A DNA stretch of 64,000 nucleotides, taken from positions 1-64,000 of the forward strand of contig JAUHYD010000002.1 in assembly GCA_030426665.1 (NCBI GenBank), written 5' to 3'. The stretch's first letter is position 1. The number at the start of each line of letters is the position of its first letter. The DNA comes from Bacteroidia bacterium (GTDB taxonomy: Bacteria > Bacteroidota > Bacteroidia > Chitinophagales > Chitinophagaceae). The notes below the pieces were generated by a model. It saw nothing but the letters and a program-made list of their open reading frames with translations, had not been told where the DNA came from and did no database searches. This document shows, piece by piece, positions 41,949 through 51,700 of the stretch. The position numbers and the translations under genes were made by a program.

Positions 41949-43256
41949 CTACCTCATAATAGTCACCCGCTTCACAATGCAATCCGTTTCTCCATCTATC
42001 CGTACAATGTAATTGCCCGGCGGTAGATCCGTCGTGATAAACGCACCTTTGTAACTGCGACATTCAGCAACATGTCGGGTACAACTTACACTTCCACTCA
42101 TATCAACAATAGAGATGTCAAAGGCCTGCGAATGTGACCAATCAACCTTGACGTGTATTTCATCTGTTGCAGGAACCGGAAATACTGAAATGCCATCATC
42201 TGCTTTACTAGCGATATTCACACCGGCTGGTGTTTCATAATAATATTGTGTTGCCGTATTCGAAAAATGCCACAACCCATCACCTGGAGAGTACTGCCTA
42301 TACTCAAACACCACTTGCCCGTCACCATTGTATATTTTACGTATTTTAGAGACACCGACGTACATTGCCGTTGCGACATCCCACGATTTTCTGAATGTTA
42401 GCCCGGGCTTATAGTCTACAAAATCGCTGTACGTTGTTTGAGAATAATTTTTCCAAAGGCCGGTGACCACGTCCCACTGTTCTTCCTCCTTACTAAGCAT
42501 ATTGCCACTACCTCCATAAGTGCAGGTGGCCCTCAAATTGTCTACCCACATACCTCCCGACGAAGTGTCCCATTTCTTTGTTTCAATATGAGTCAGTTTG
42601 CCAGTCCCGTCATAAGTGTAGGCATACAGTCTCACATTTTGAAAAACAGAACTAGTGCTATTATACCATTGGTAAATTATGCTTGCATACTTACTATCCG
42701 ATGTGTATGTAAATATCAACCTTGTCCCGGAACTGTTTATCCATGTACCTGTGGGGTAATCCCAAGATTGAACCGTTTGCGTGTCAATGTTATTTGCAGT
42801 GTTATAGGAGTACAAGGTCCTTTGTCTGTTTTCAAAGTCCGGTGATGCGCCGATTCGCAGTTGCAAAACCCTTTCCAGAAGTCTGTCTGCGACATCATAC
42901 GTTGACAACAATTTTTCATTTCCGGGCATATAGGTGCCACTGGTACCGTTATATTGGTATGACTCCCCAACATCGTACTTCCAGAATTCGAATTCTCCGC
43001 CATTATTCCAATAACCTCTTGATCCTGAATAATAATACGCTGTCGAATCTGTACCATCTAACAGACTGTAATTAATGCCATCAAACTTCAACCTGACCTC
43101 CGACAACAACCTGGGTTGGTCGCCGGTCGATTTTGCTGCCCATAAGTTGTATGCATTACCAATAGGGTCAGATGAGGGATCATATTCAGAATTGGACTGT
43201 CCCAAGACGCTTAAGGAGCCTACTATCGCAAGCATAGAAATCAGTATCTTTTTCAT
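41949..43256 (-). CDS. T9SS-secreted protein with YD-like repeats
   Basis: A 435-residue secreted protein with a signal peptide (MKKILISMLAIVGSLSVLGQS). The body consists of repeated strand units of the type 'TYDGTGKLTHIETKKWD', 'TYGGSGNMLSKEEEQWD', 'YSYNTANNIDTQTVQSWD', each ending in a W-D, giving about eight irregular ~38-residue repeats. It ends in a type A T9SS sorting domain (ISVFPVPATDEIHVKVD ... NYIVRIDGETDCIVKRVTIM) from about residue 355. ATG 43256 starts the signal peptide; the frame is open further upstream. Surface location follows from the tail; function unknown. Confidence 0.82.
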   Translation of the reverse strand: MKKILISMLAIVGSLSVLGQSNSEYDPSSDPIGNAYNLWAAKSTGDQPRLLSEVRLKFDGINYSLLDGTDSTAYYYSGSRGYWNNGGEFEFWKYDVGESYQYNGTSGTYMPGNEKLLSTYDVADRLLERVLQLRIGASPDFENRQRTLYSYNTANNIDTQTVQSWDYPTGTWINSSGTRLIFTYTSDSKYASIIYQWYNSTSSVFQNVRLYAYTYDGTGKLTHIETKKWDTSSGGMWVDNLRATCTYGGSGNMLSKEEEQWDVVTGLWKNYSQTTYSDFVDYKPGLTFRKSWDVATAMYVGVSKIRKIYNGDGQVVFEYRQYSPGDGLWHFSNTATQYYYETPAGVNIASKADDGISVFPVPATDEIHVKVDWSHSQAFDISIVDMSGSVSCTRHVAECRSYKGAFITTDLPPGNYIVRIDGETDCIVKRVTIMR

Positions 43257-43443
43257 GAAGGTATATTTAGGAGCTAATACGAATTTAGTCAATATTCAGC
43301 GACCTTCCGCTCAATATAATTGCCTTTTTAAAAAAGTACCATGCGGAAAACCGCATAATTGTGCCGAATGTAAAACATATACTTTCGGCCGTCGTTGGGT
43401 GTTACATTCTCATCACGGCAATCGTCCCAGGCAGGGGGCTGTA

Positions 43444-45501
43444 TCAGTAAATGGCAATCTTTGCTCTATACACTTCTCCATTTACTTCCGCCTTTATGAA
43501 GTAGTTTCCGGTATGTAAAGCTGTCGATAAGTCTATCTCCCCATGTCCGTGCGTAAGAATTTCGTAGTACTTGACAACGATTCTGCCGAAGATGTCGAAT
43601 ACGGAAATATCTACCTTGCCATTTTGACCTCGAATGTCAATAGAAACCTTCCCGTTCGATGGATTGGGGTAAAGATTTATTTTGCCAGTTCCCATGGAAA
43701 TGTCGGTAACTGCCAGGCAGGGAATAACTGAAAAGGTATCGGCTGCGAAACAACCATTACCTAGCACATACGAAATTATCGTTGTTCCGGAACTCACACC
43801 AGTAATTTCACCCGTCACTGAATTTGCTGTTGCAATAGTGGTATTGCTGCTGCTCCAGGTTCCTCCTAATATGGAAGGAGTAACTGTTGTAGTCGCATCG
43901 ACACAAACGCTCATGCTGCTAACGATAGTTGGGGTAGGTTTTATTGTTACATTGGCACTTGTGGAGCAGGACCCTATGGAATAAGTAACGGTTGTTGTGC
44001 CTGTTGCCAACCCAAACACCACACCGCTAATTGGTTTCACAAATGCAGTAGTGTCAGAATTGCTCCAGCGACCTCCGGGAGTTAAGTTGGAAAGAGTGGT
44101 GCTGGTACCAACGCAAATATCCGTTGCGCCACTAATAGCATCGGGTGGCGAACTAACGAATACGTTTGTAGTTGATAGACCACACGCTGCTCCGGTATAT
44201 GAAATAGTTACGGAACCAACAGACACACTGGCAACTACGCCTGTAGTATTTATTGTGGCAACGGAGGGGTCACTACTACTCCAAATGCCCCCAGATGACC
44301 CAATGTGCAACTTGAGCGTATCGCCAATACACATAACCATAGAACCTGTTGTTGAAACAATATCAGACGGAGACTCCCAGTAGAGTGCAGGAAGTCCGAT
44401 AAATACGGAACCGGGCGCGACATCAACAACGCTATCGACTAAATTACATGCGGCACCGGATAGATTTGGGTTGTTAATACAAGCCAAATGTTTGTCACTA
44501 AAAAATGATCGCATATAGATTTTGCCATCAGCAGCCAGTTTTAAGTCATAGACATAGCTTGAGCTATCAGCGACAGCCTGCTCTGACGCTCTAATAGCAG
44601 CTGCAGTAGGTACTGACAAATCGTATTGAAAAGCCGTCGAGCCCGCAGAATAGTGCGTTGCGTACAATTTGCTATTGTCGGGCGAAAATTCGGCACCACC
44701 TGCGCCAATGTAATCATTTATAAACCGAACGTTGGATACTGTTCCAGTCGCCGGGTTAAAGTCGTATAGCTCAGCGCCGCCCATTGGTAGAGTTGAGGGA
44801 AGCCCGAAATACGACATTACGGCCAACTTATGACGGTCAGGACTGATTTTTAACACGCCGGAAGCATGTCGCGAAAAAAAACCAACTGCCGATACGACAG
44901 GCGTTGTATTAATGCCAGCATTTGAGATTTCGAATGCGAGGAACTCATTGCCTACCATTTTATGCGTCAGCAACCAAATGTTACAATTGTCGCCACGAAT
45001 TGCAATCATTTTTTCAGACATTTTTGTTGCAAGTGGAATCCCCATGGACCCCGAAATAATGTCTCCCATTCCTCCATCCATTGTCATGTCAACAATCGAG
45101 TAGGATAATCTGGCTCTGTCAGAATGAGACGACTCCAGGTTTTCCAACGAAAAAATATAATACTGGTTTGTGTTCCCGAATACCGGTATCACTACGGCAG
45201 CCTGAGAGGTGCTTGTGGTAACAAAGGGAACTATATCAGAACCCGACGGCATTTCAAAACCTGCATTATTCCAAACTTTTTTTCCGTTAGTGTAAAACAG
45301 TAGATTTCCGGAAGCATCGGAAACCGAAGCGCACCCCTCACCTGTATATAATCCTGAACCAACTGAAACGGGAACACCGGAATTGAAATCAATGCCAACA
45401 TTATTACCAAATGCCCATACTTTATTTTGGTTGATATTGTACTGCGCAAATGACAGGTACGATTGCAATACCAGACTAAACAACAAAAAAAGATTTTTCA
45501 T
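43444..45501 (-). CDS. T9SS-secreted surface protein: propeller-like domain plus Ig-like repeats
   Basis: A 685-residue secreted protein, paralogous in its N-terminal ~380 residues to the product at 19331-20773 (signal peptide, 'NKVWAFGNNVGIDFNSGVPVSV...EGCASVSDASGNLLFYTNGKKVWNNAGFEMPSG...STSQAAVVIPV'). Three Big_2-like Ig repeats are inserted after it at about 385-605 ('GGIWSSSDPSVATINTTGVVASVSVGSVTISY' and similar), as in the large protein at 13736-16345. A T9SS type A sorting tail starts at about 615 (INLYPNPSNGKVSIDI...GNYFIKAEVNGEVYRAKIAIY). The mosaic of domains shared by three window genes points to domain shuffling. Confidence 0.85.
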   Translation of the reverse strand: MKNLFLLFSLVLQSYLSFAQYNINQNKVWAFGNNVGIDFNSGVPVSVGSGLYTGEGCASVSDASGNLLFYTNGKKVWNNAGFEMPSGSDIVPFVTTSTSQAAVVIPVFGNTNQYYIFSLENLESSHSDRARLSYSIVDMTMDGGMGDIISGSMGIPLATKMSEKMIAIRGDNCNIWLLTHKMVGNEFLAFEISNAGINTTPVVSAVGFFSRHASGVLKISPDRHKLAVMSYFGLPSTLPMGGAELYDFNPATGTVSNVRFINDYIGAGGAEFSPDNSKLYATHYSAGSTAFQYDLSVPTAAAIRASEQAVADSSSYVYDLKLAADGKIYMRSFFSDKHLACINNPNLSGAACNLVDSVVDVAPGSVFIGLPALYWESPSDIVSTTGSMVMCIGDTLKLHIGSSGGIWSSSDPSVATINTTGVVASVSVGSVTISYTGAACGLSTTNVFVSSPPDAISGATDICVGTSTTLSNLTPGGRWSNSDTTAFVKPISGVVFGLATGTTTVTYSIGSCSTSANVTIKPTPTIVSSMSVCVDATTTVTPSILGGTWSSSNTTIATANSVTGEITGVSSGTTIISYVLGNGCFAADTFSVIPCLAVTDISMGTGKINLYPNPSNGKVSIDIRGQNGKVDISVFDIFGRIVVKYYEILTHGHGEIDLSTALHTGNYFIKAEVNGEVYRAKIAIY

Positions 45502-45755
45502 AAGGGCAGAGGTGAATTGGTGCTAAATGTATGAAATTTAGGCCATTTAGTGCGCGTGTTTTCCGTTAGTTTTTATGCTACAGTAAGGTATTTTTGACTT
45601 ACATAATACAGAACCGGTACAAGTAGCTGTCAGTTGTATTGTATTTGCTTAATTGTTAAGCACGACGTATTATCTGAGACCAATTTACGCTTATACTTTG
45701 CCCTTAGCGAAACGGCAATAGCCAGCCGGGCAGGATTGAGAATGAGGTACTACCC

Positions 45756-46466
45756 TCATTGCGTAGATACTTTCTGAGTTTGTATATACACTCTATCGCT
45801 GTCTACAATTCTCTGACGAATCAGTCGGGCATAGTCAACAGAATCAAACTCAAAGTTTTCCCAGTATTCACGCTGCGGGTAGTTGTCATTTTCATCGGTT
45901 TGTAAATGGAGTAGATTTAAGTACGAGTAAGTGTTTGGTGTATAACTATGCACAGGAATCATTTTGGAAAGACTCATATTGATGATGTCGGAAATGTCTT
46001 TTTTGCCGCGGTAAACTTCGTGTAAAAACCCACCTCGGTGCCGCTGATTCAGTATGTAGCCGATGCCGTTGGTATCAATGTAAACGTCTGTTTTTGACCC
46101 GGTCGTTGTAGGGAAGATGTAAATATGTCCGTTGTAGTTTTTCGGAATATGAAATGTAATCGTTGGTTTGTACAGGTCTTTGTATATGAGTAGGCTGATA
46201 GGTATAAATGCAATCGTACAGGTGTGTAGAAAAACATCAAATCGGTGGTGTTGCCGGAAGAATAAGTGACGGATAAGTAGCGACACCAAAAAAACGCCGC
46301 CGAATATTGCCGGCAGAACAAACCACAGTATAAAACCCATATATACATGGAAAGTATAGTAGCCGTAGTACACAAGCATACCGCAGAGCAGCAAGCAGGA
46401 AGCGATATTGATGAATTTGTTAAATGATTTCAAATGTGGGGTGCTTAAGCAATACGAATTTAGCAA
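45756..46466 (-). CDS. Membrane protein, unknown
   Basis: A protein of up to 236 residues with three hydrophobic segments in its first 100 residues (about 20-40, 43-66 and 80-95), then a soluble beta-rich domain ('TFHIPKNYNGHIYIFPTTTG', 'DVYIDTNGIGYILNQ'). It probably has an N-terminal membrane anchor and an extracytoplasmic domain. The start is uncertain: the longest frame opens with TTG at 46466, TTG 46433 is possible, and the first ATG (46379) would cut into the first membrane helix. No family recognised. Confidence 0.6.
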   Translation of the reverse strand: MLNSYCLSTPHLKSFNKFINIASCLLLCGMLVYYGYYTFHVYMGFILWFVLPAIFGGVFLVSLLIRHLFFRQHHRFDVFLHTCTIAFIPISLLIYKDLYKPTITFHIPKNYNGHIYIFPTTTGSKTDVYIDTNGIGYILNQRHRGGFLHEVYRGKKDISDIINMSLSKMIPVHSYTPNTYSYLNLLHLQTDENDNYPQREYWENFEFDSVDYARLIRQRIVDSDRVYIQTQKVSTQ

Positions 46467-46609
46467 TAGATAGCCAAACGAAAAGGGAAGCCGCAGCCGG
46501 TTGTTGGTCGTTCAGTTCATTAGACCATCTGTGGTTGGTAGCTGGTTTCGGTTGCCCGGTGCCGCGAAATTGTTCAAAATCCTAACTTTGAGACAGAAAA
46601 GTTGCTAAA

Positions 46610-46960
46610 ATGAAGAATACGAGAGTTTATAAAATGTCCTTTGCTAGCGTCTACCCCTTGTACATTCAGAAAGCGGAGAAAAAGGGCCGCACAAAGGAAG
46701 AGGTGGATACCATTATTTTCTGGCTGACAGGGTATGATAAACAAACGCTTCAGCAACAGATAGACAACAAAGTCGATTTCGAGACATTTTTTGCCCAGGT
46801 ACCGCAGCTCAATCCCAATGTGTCAAAAATCACCGGTGTTATCTGTGGTTATAGGGTGGAGGATATTGAAGAGCCGCTAATGAAACAGATTCGTTATTTA
46901 GACAAACTGGTCGATGAATTGGCTAAGGGAAAGGCAATGGAGAAAATTCTGAGAAAGTAA
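46610..46960 (+). CDS. DUF2200 domain-containing protein
   Basis: A 116-residue cytoplasmic protein that is DUF2200 over its full length: '[39 protein letters not shown]', '[15 protein letters not shown]', '[43 protein letters not shown]'. Function is unknown in the literature I know. A taactttg -7-like box lies at 46583-46590, 20 bp before the ATG. About 60 bp separate it from rlmD, which may share its transcript. Confidence 0.92.
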   Translation: MKNTRVYKMSFASVYPLYIQKAEKKGRTKEEVDTIIFWLTGYDKQTLQQQIDNKVDFETFFAQVPQLNPNVSKITGVICGYRVEDIEEPLMKQIRYLDKLVDELAKGKAMEKILRK

Positions 46961-47018
46961 ACGTCGATTTGCGTTTCCTGTATTTAGTTACCTTCGCCCT
47001 CTAATACCACTATATATT

Positions 47019-48434
47019 TTGGCACGAAAGAAGAAAAAGCACGCACCCATAGAGAATGTGACGATTGAGTCCTATGCGGCCGAAGGCAAAAGCATTGTCC
47101 ACTTAGAGGGTGGCAAAGTTTTGTTTGTAGACAAAGCAATACCCGGCGACGTGGTAGATGTAATAATCACCAAGGATAAGAAAAGCTGGGCCGAGGGCCG
47201 CACTACAAGATTGGTTACACCATCGCCACAGCGGATAGATGCATTTTGTCAGCATTTCGGGGTGTGTGGAGGTTGCAAGTGGCAGATGTTGCCTTATGCG
47301 CAGCAGCTGGTGTATAAACAACAGCAGGTGTCTGATCAGCTGGCAAGGATTGGGCAGGTGGAGCTGCCAGAGATTCAACCAATAATAGGGAGCCCCAGGG
47401 AGCGATATTATCGTAACAAGTTGGAGTTTACGTTCTCTGCCAGCCGATACCTGACTTTTGAGGAGATAGGCGACGGAGAAAAGGATATAAAGCAGCAGCC
47501 TGCTCTCGGTTTTCACGCACCCCGTTTGTTTGACAAGGTGGTAGAGATACAAACGTGCTACCTGCAGGAAGAACCAACTAATACGTTGCTGACCGTATTG
47601 CGGGAATACACAGAAGCAAAGGGCCTGACTTATTATAACTTCAGAGACCACACGGGGTGGTTGCGCAATGTAATTATCAGGGTTACTACAACAGGCGAGG
47701 TGCTGGTAAACTTAGTGATACACAACGAGGATAAAGAAGAGCGGGAAGCGATATTGCAGCACATGCTCGACAATATCCCCGGTATTACTTCGCTCAATTA
47801 TACCATCAACCCAAAGCTGAATGATACTATTCATGATCTGGAGGTACATTGCTGGTATGGCAAGGATTATATAGTGGAAAAATTGGAGGATTATAGTTTT
47901 AAGATTTCGCCCAAATCGTTCTTTCAGACCAACACTTATCAGGCAGAAGCACTTTATCAGGTTACCAGGGATTTCGCAGGGCTTACCGGCACAGAGACGC
48001 TGTATGACCTGTATTGTGGGACGGGTAGCATAGGGATATTCTGTTCTGCAGGGGCAAAGAAGGTGATAGGAATAGAGGTGGTAGAAGATGCGGTAAAGGA
48101 TGCCTACGAAAACGCAGCTATGAACGGGCTCGACCACTGTAAGTTCTATGCCGGCGATGTAGAGAAGATATGTACCGATGCTTTTTTTGCAGAGCATGGC
48201 AGGCCGGACGTCATTATCACCGATCCGCCACGTGCAGGTATGACCGAAAAGCTGGTAAAGCAACTGCTGAAAATGCGGGCACCACGGGTAGTATATGTAA
48301 GCTGTAACCCTGCCACTCAGGCAAGAGACTTGCAATTACTCGACGAAGCATACAAGGTTATTAAGCTACAGCCGGTAGACATGTTCCCGCATACCCACCA
48401 TATAGAGAATGTGGCATTGCTCGAGCTGAAGTAG
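47019..48434 (+). CDS. rlmD: 23S rRNA (uracil-5-)-methyltransferase RlmD
   Basis: SAM-dependent m5U methyltransferase of the TrmA/RlmD family, 471 residues. A TRAM domain is at about 10-66. Iron-sulfur cluster cysteines are Cys77, Cys83 and Cys86 (FCQHFGVCGGC) plus one in IQTCYL near residue 175. The SAM motif is YDLYCGTGSIGIF. The motif DPPRAGM and the catalytic Cys in VYVSCNPATQ are intact. The start is a TTG at 47019; no ATG occurs upstream of the TRAM domain. In Bacteroidota the family target may be U747 or U1939, so the exact position is not settled by sequence. Confidence 0.9.
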   Translation: MARKKKKHAPIENVTIESYAAEGKSIVHLEGGKVLFVDKAIPGDVVDVIITKDKKSWAEGRTTRLVTPSPQRIDAFCQHFGVCGGCKWQMLPYAQQLVYKQQQVSDQLARIGQVELPEIQPIIGSPRERYYRNKLEFTFSASRYLTFEEIGDGEKDIKQQPALGFHAPRLFDKVVEIQTCYLQEEPTNTLLTVLREYTEAKGLTYYNFRDHTGWLRNVIIRVTTTGEVLVNLVIHNEDKEEREAILQHMLDNIPGITSLNYTINPKLNDTIHDLEVHCWYGKDYIVEKLEDYSFKISPKSFFQTNTYQAEALYQVTRDFAGLTGTETLYDLYCGTGSIGIFCSAGAKKVIGIEVVEDAVKDAYENAAMNGLDHCKFYAGDVEKICTDAFFAEHGRPDVIITDPPRAGMTEKLVKQLLKMRAPRVVYVSCNPATQARDLQLLDEAYKVIKLQPVDMFPHTHHIENVALLELK

Positions 48435-48450
48435 CCGGTGAGTTTATTGC

Positions 48451-50907
48451 CTAAAACTCCATGATAAACCCGATTGAAGGTATAACCGTTCCTGAGTTGT
48501 CGTCAAGTAGTATTGGTTTTCCGTTGCTGCCATCGGCTTTTATGGGTGCGCCGTCTGTTGTTTCAAAACCGGAATTGTCTTCAGTACGTTTAAAGGTAAA
48601 GTTTGGGACAGATGGTTGTGCGCTAGCGTAGAGGTTGGTGATGTCCAGGAATAGGTCAAAACTCCATTTTTTGAAGTTCCACTTCTTGTCTACTCTCACG
48701 TCCATGGCATTAAAAGCGGATAGGCGTAGTGTGTTGAATTGGGCATAATCAAGTACCCCTGTGCCGAGCGTCAGGTAGCTGGCTTGTGATGCCTGCATGT
48801 TGTACGGTGTGTAGGGTGCACCTCCCTGGTATCTGAATTTGACACCCAGTTCCCAGTTCTTTTTGAATTTGTAGCCGCCTATAAAGGATAGCAGTTGCCC
48901 GTTGTCCCACGAGGCAGGTACATACTTGCCATCCAGATTAGTGAACTCACTATTATAGATTGTCAGCGAAAGGATAGTAAAGAAGTTTTTGGTGAGTTTT
49001 TGCTGGAACTGGAATTCAATACCATAGCTTTTTCCGGTTCCGGAAGACGTAACCGGCTCATTGCCCAACACATTGAAGTTGCCGCCCTTATTAGCCAGGG
49101 AGATGCTATCCAGCAGCGAAATAGGGTAGTTGTTATATAGCTTGTAAAACCCTTCCACAGTTACTCTTGCCCCCTTCCATCCCGGCATGTATTCTATGCC
49201 CGCAGCCAGGTGGTCAGACTGGATGTATTTTGCGTTTCGGTTTACGAATTTACCCGTGCTGTCCTTGTAACCAAGTACCGTATACGTTGGTATCTTATAG
49301 TACCTGCCTGCCGAGGCATTTAGTTTTAGTTTTTCCGTAATAGCATACGATGCTGCCAGTCTTGGCGATAGGGTGTTCAAAGGGTTGCTACCGTCATCGG
49401 TAAATGTATTGCCATCTACTCTAAGCCCGAACGATAAGTTCAATAGGTCATCGGCAAATTTGCCTGCAATCTGACCGTTCATCCCGTACCGGACGAAGTT
49501 GATATCTGTGCTTCCGCCTATGGTGACGGCAGGTTGCAAAACGTTATTGTTACTATCGGTGATCTCCGGACTTATTACACTGAACAGATCGTTGGTAAAG
49601 TGATCATATTGCGACATGGCACCGAAGCTGTAACTCCACTTTCGGTAGTTTTTGTTCAGGTTAAACCGCATCTTGTTTTCAGCTTCTACAGACTTTATTT
49701 TTAGGGTTCTGGTGGCTTCACTTGGGTTTTGATTGTCCAGGTATTTATCCAGTTGGTTGTTCAGCATATTGCGGCTGAAGGTCAGGTTCCAGTATCCGTT
49801 TTTAGCAAGACCTTTAAGACCGTATCCGTTGGTGTAGCTCCATTGGTTAATAAGCGGATTAGACTGAAGCGTATAGACGTTTTCTGCTGTTAGGTCATCG
49901 GGCGTCACAAACGAGAAATTGTCAATGGCACCGACAGCCAGTGTATAGAAAGATAGCTTCTTGTTTATCTGGTAGTCTATCTTGTACTGAAAGTCCCAGT
50001 AGGATGGTCTTATGGGTAGCTGTAGTGCGCTAAACAATAGTTGCAGGTACGACCTTCTCGCCGAGGCCATATAGGTGAGTTTGTCTTTTACTATCGGGCC
50101 ATCAGTGCTGTATGCCAGCTCAGTTGCGCTCAGGCGTAAATTGTGTTGAATCTTTTCGGGGTTAGCTCGTCTTTGTTTCAGTTGCAGGACGCCCGATAGT
50201 GGATTGTCATACTTGGAAGGGAAGGCACTGGTGTATAGTTGCACGTCCTCGATAAATGAGATGTTGAGTATACCTGTCGGTCCACCCGCAGACCCCTGTG
50301 TAGCAAAGTGATTGATAACCGGTATTTCTATGCCATCCAGATAGTACACGTTTTCGTTGGGGGCACCACCTCTGATAATCAGGTCATTTCTGTACCCTCC
50401 GACGCTCCCTGATGTGCCGCCCACTCCGGGAAATGCCTGTATCACTCGCGATACATCGAAGTTTCCACCCGGATTACTCTTAATCTCTTGTGCCGACAGG
50501 GTTTGCAAAGACATTGGAGACTCGGCATTCTTACTAAATGGGTTTTTGCGTATTACCACTTCATTGAGTGCAGTTGCGCCGCTTGGGTCCAGTTCTATAT
50601 TAAGTATTTGGGCATTCCCGGATGTAACAACAACGTTGTACACTGTTTTGTTTTCGTAGCCGAGTGCCTGTATCGCTAAATTGTAAGTTTTTGATGGAAT
50701 GTTGTTTATTGTAAATCGTCCGTTTGTATCGGTTATTGCTCCATAGGACGTGCCTTGTATCCCAACAGCTACGCCTATCAGCGTTTCTTGCGTTTGTTTG
50801 TCTTTTATCACACCGGTTACTACACCACTGCCGGTTGCCTGCGCAAACAAACATGTCACAGGAAATAACATCACTAAATAAAATGTAAATAATTTTTTTA
50901 ATGTCAT
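48451..50907 (-). CDS. TonB-dependent outer-membrane receptor
   Basis: An 818-residue outer-membrane transporter. Signal peptide residues 1-22 (CLFAQ); carboxypeptidase-regulatory-like domain at about 28-115 (GVVTGVIKDKQTQETLIGVAVGIQGTSYGAITDTNGRF); plug domain at about 120-240 (SAQEIKSNPGGNFDVSRVIQAFPGV...NDLIIRGGAPNENVYYLDGIEIP); then the 22-stranded barrel ending in aromatic Phe (IGFIMEF). No SusD-type partner adjoins it, so it is not a standard Sus-type polysaccharide pair; the ligand is unknown. The gene converges with rlmD, 16 bp between stops. Confidence 0.9.
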   Translation of the reverse strand: MTLKKLFTFYLVMLFPVTCLFAQATGSGVVTGVIKDKQTQETLIGVAVGIQGTSYGAITDTNGRFTINNIPSKTYNLAIQALGYENKTVYNVVVTSGNAQILNIELDPSGATALNEVVIRKNPFSKNAESPMSLQTLSAQEIKSNPGGNFDVSRVIQAFPGVGGTSGSVGGYRNDLIIRGGAPNENVYYLDGIEIPVINHFATQGSAGGPTGILNISFIEDVQLYTSAFPSKYDNPLSGVLQLKQRRANPEKIQHNLRLSATELAYSTDGPIVKDKLTYMASARRSYLQLLFSALQLPIRPSYWDFQYKIDYQINKKLSFYTLAVGAIDNFSFVTPDDLTAENVYTLQSNPLINQWSYTNGYGLKGLAKNGYWNLTFSRNMLNNQLDKYLDNQNPSEATRTLKIKSVEAENKMRFNLNKNYRKWSYSFGAMSQYDHFTNDLFSVISPEITDSNNNVLQPAVTIGGSTDINFVRYGMNGQIAGKFADDLLNLSFGLRVDGNTFTDDGSNPLNTLSPRLAASYAITEKLKLNASAGRYYKIPTYTVLGYKDSTGKFVNRNAKYIQSDHLAAGIEYMPGWKGARVTVEGFYKLYNNYPISLLDSISLANKGGNFNVLGNEPVTSSGTGKSYGIEFQFQQKLTKNFFTILSLTIYNSEFTNLDGKYVPASWDNGQLLSFIGGYKFKKNWELGVKFRYQGGAPYTPYNMQASQASYLTLGTGVLDYAQFNTLRLSAFNAMDVRVDKKWNFKKWSFDLFLDITNLYASAQPSVPNFTFKRTEDNSGFETTDGAPIKADGSNGKPILLDDNSGTVIPSIGFIMEF

Positions 50908-51021
50908 GCTTCAGTTTTTTTTATGTAGCGGTATATCAATTGTCACAAGGTAAAATTAATGTACCCGCAAAAGTTAGCGGTAATATCCCTATCAACAGTT
51001 ATTATCGTCTGTATTTATCAT

Positions 51022-51053
51022 TTGGCAGGTGGTGGATAGTTATTTCCTGCCAA
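51022..51053. promoter_or_regulatory. Inverted repeat upstream of the FKBP gene
   Basis: ttggcagg (51022-51029) and cctgccaa (51046-51053) are perfect 8-bp arms separated by 16 nt, between the divergent TonB receptor and FKBP genes. The arrangement fits an operator for a dimeric regulator or a leader hairpin; no regulator gene is adjacent. Confidence 0.4.
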
Positions 51054-51154
51054 GCCATGTGAACAGGCTTGCAAAAAACGTGCGATTTGAAAACTTTATG
51101 ACATTGTTTGGATTTCCTGACGATGCTCATACCAATAAACAGTCTTATTTTCTC

Positions 51155-51162
51155 TACTTTTG
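51155..51162 (+). promoter_or_regulatory. Candidate -7 box of the FKBP gene
   Basis: tacttttg matches TAnnTTTG, 14 bp before the chosen ATG at 51176. It also argues against the longer upstream start at 51029, which would place this promoter inside the gene. Confidence 0.45.
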
Positions 51163-51175
51163 GGTAAAAATAGGA

Positions 51176-51610
51176 ATGAGCCTTACAGACAAATTATTTA
51201 AAATGAAATCAGAAAAAGCAGCAGCCAACCTGAAAGCAGGCGAAGAGTTTCTTGCTGCCAACAAGAACAAAGAGGGCGTAACAGAACTGCCCAGCGGTTT
51301 GCAGTATGAGGTGTTGACATCCGGCGACGGACCAAAACCTTCAGCAGTTGATACCGTAACCTGTCACTATCATGGTACATTGATAGACGGAAGTATATTT
51401 GATAGTTCGGTACAGCGTGGCCAGCCGGCTTCGTTTCCGTTGAATATGGTGATTGCAGGTTGGACAGAAGGGTTGCAACTGATGAATACAGGTAGCAAGT
51501 GGCGTTTCTTCATTCCACCACATCTTGGCTACGGCGACAGGCAAATGGGTGCTACCATCGGACCAAACAGCACATTGATTTTTGATGTGGAGTTGTTGGG
51601 TATCAGGTAG
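51176..51610 (+). CDS. FKBP-type peptidyl-prolyl isomerase
   Basis: Accelerates proline cis-trans isomerisation in protein folding. The 144-residue protein has an N-terminal helical segment (SEKAAANLKAGEEFLAANK, as in FklB/Mip-type proteins) and a full FKBP domain at about 38-144 with 'GLQYEVLTSGDGPKPSAVDTVTCHYHGTLIDGSIFDSS', 'VIAGWTEGLQLMNTGSKWRFFIPPHLGYGD' and 'NSTLIFDVELLGI'. There is no signal peptide with this start, suggesting a cytoplasmic enzyme. A longer in-frame start at 51029 would add 49 residues of non-family sequence and is rejected. Confidence 0.9.
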   Translation: MSLTDKLFKMKSEKAAANLKAGEEFLAANKNKEGVTELPSGLQYEVLTSGDGPKPSAVDTVTCHYHGTLIDGSIFDSSVQRGQPASFPLNMVIAGWTEGLQLMNTGSKWRFFIPPHLGYGDRQMGATIGPNSTLIFDVELLGIR

Positions 51611-51700
51611 AAGCCACGACAATATTGGTTATTGGTTAACCCCCTCCCGAGACGAGTGACAATTTTATTTTTACTTTTGACATCTAAAATATAGATTATT

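Noticed and set aside
47712-48335. 207-codon minus-strand frame
   Set aside because: Antisense shadow of rlmD, whose motifs are complete.
51029-51175. N-terminal extension of the FKBP gene
   Set aside because: The extra 49 residues do not resemble the family and contain the likely promoter box.
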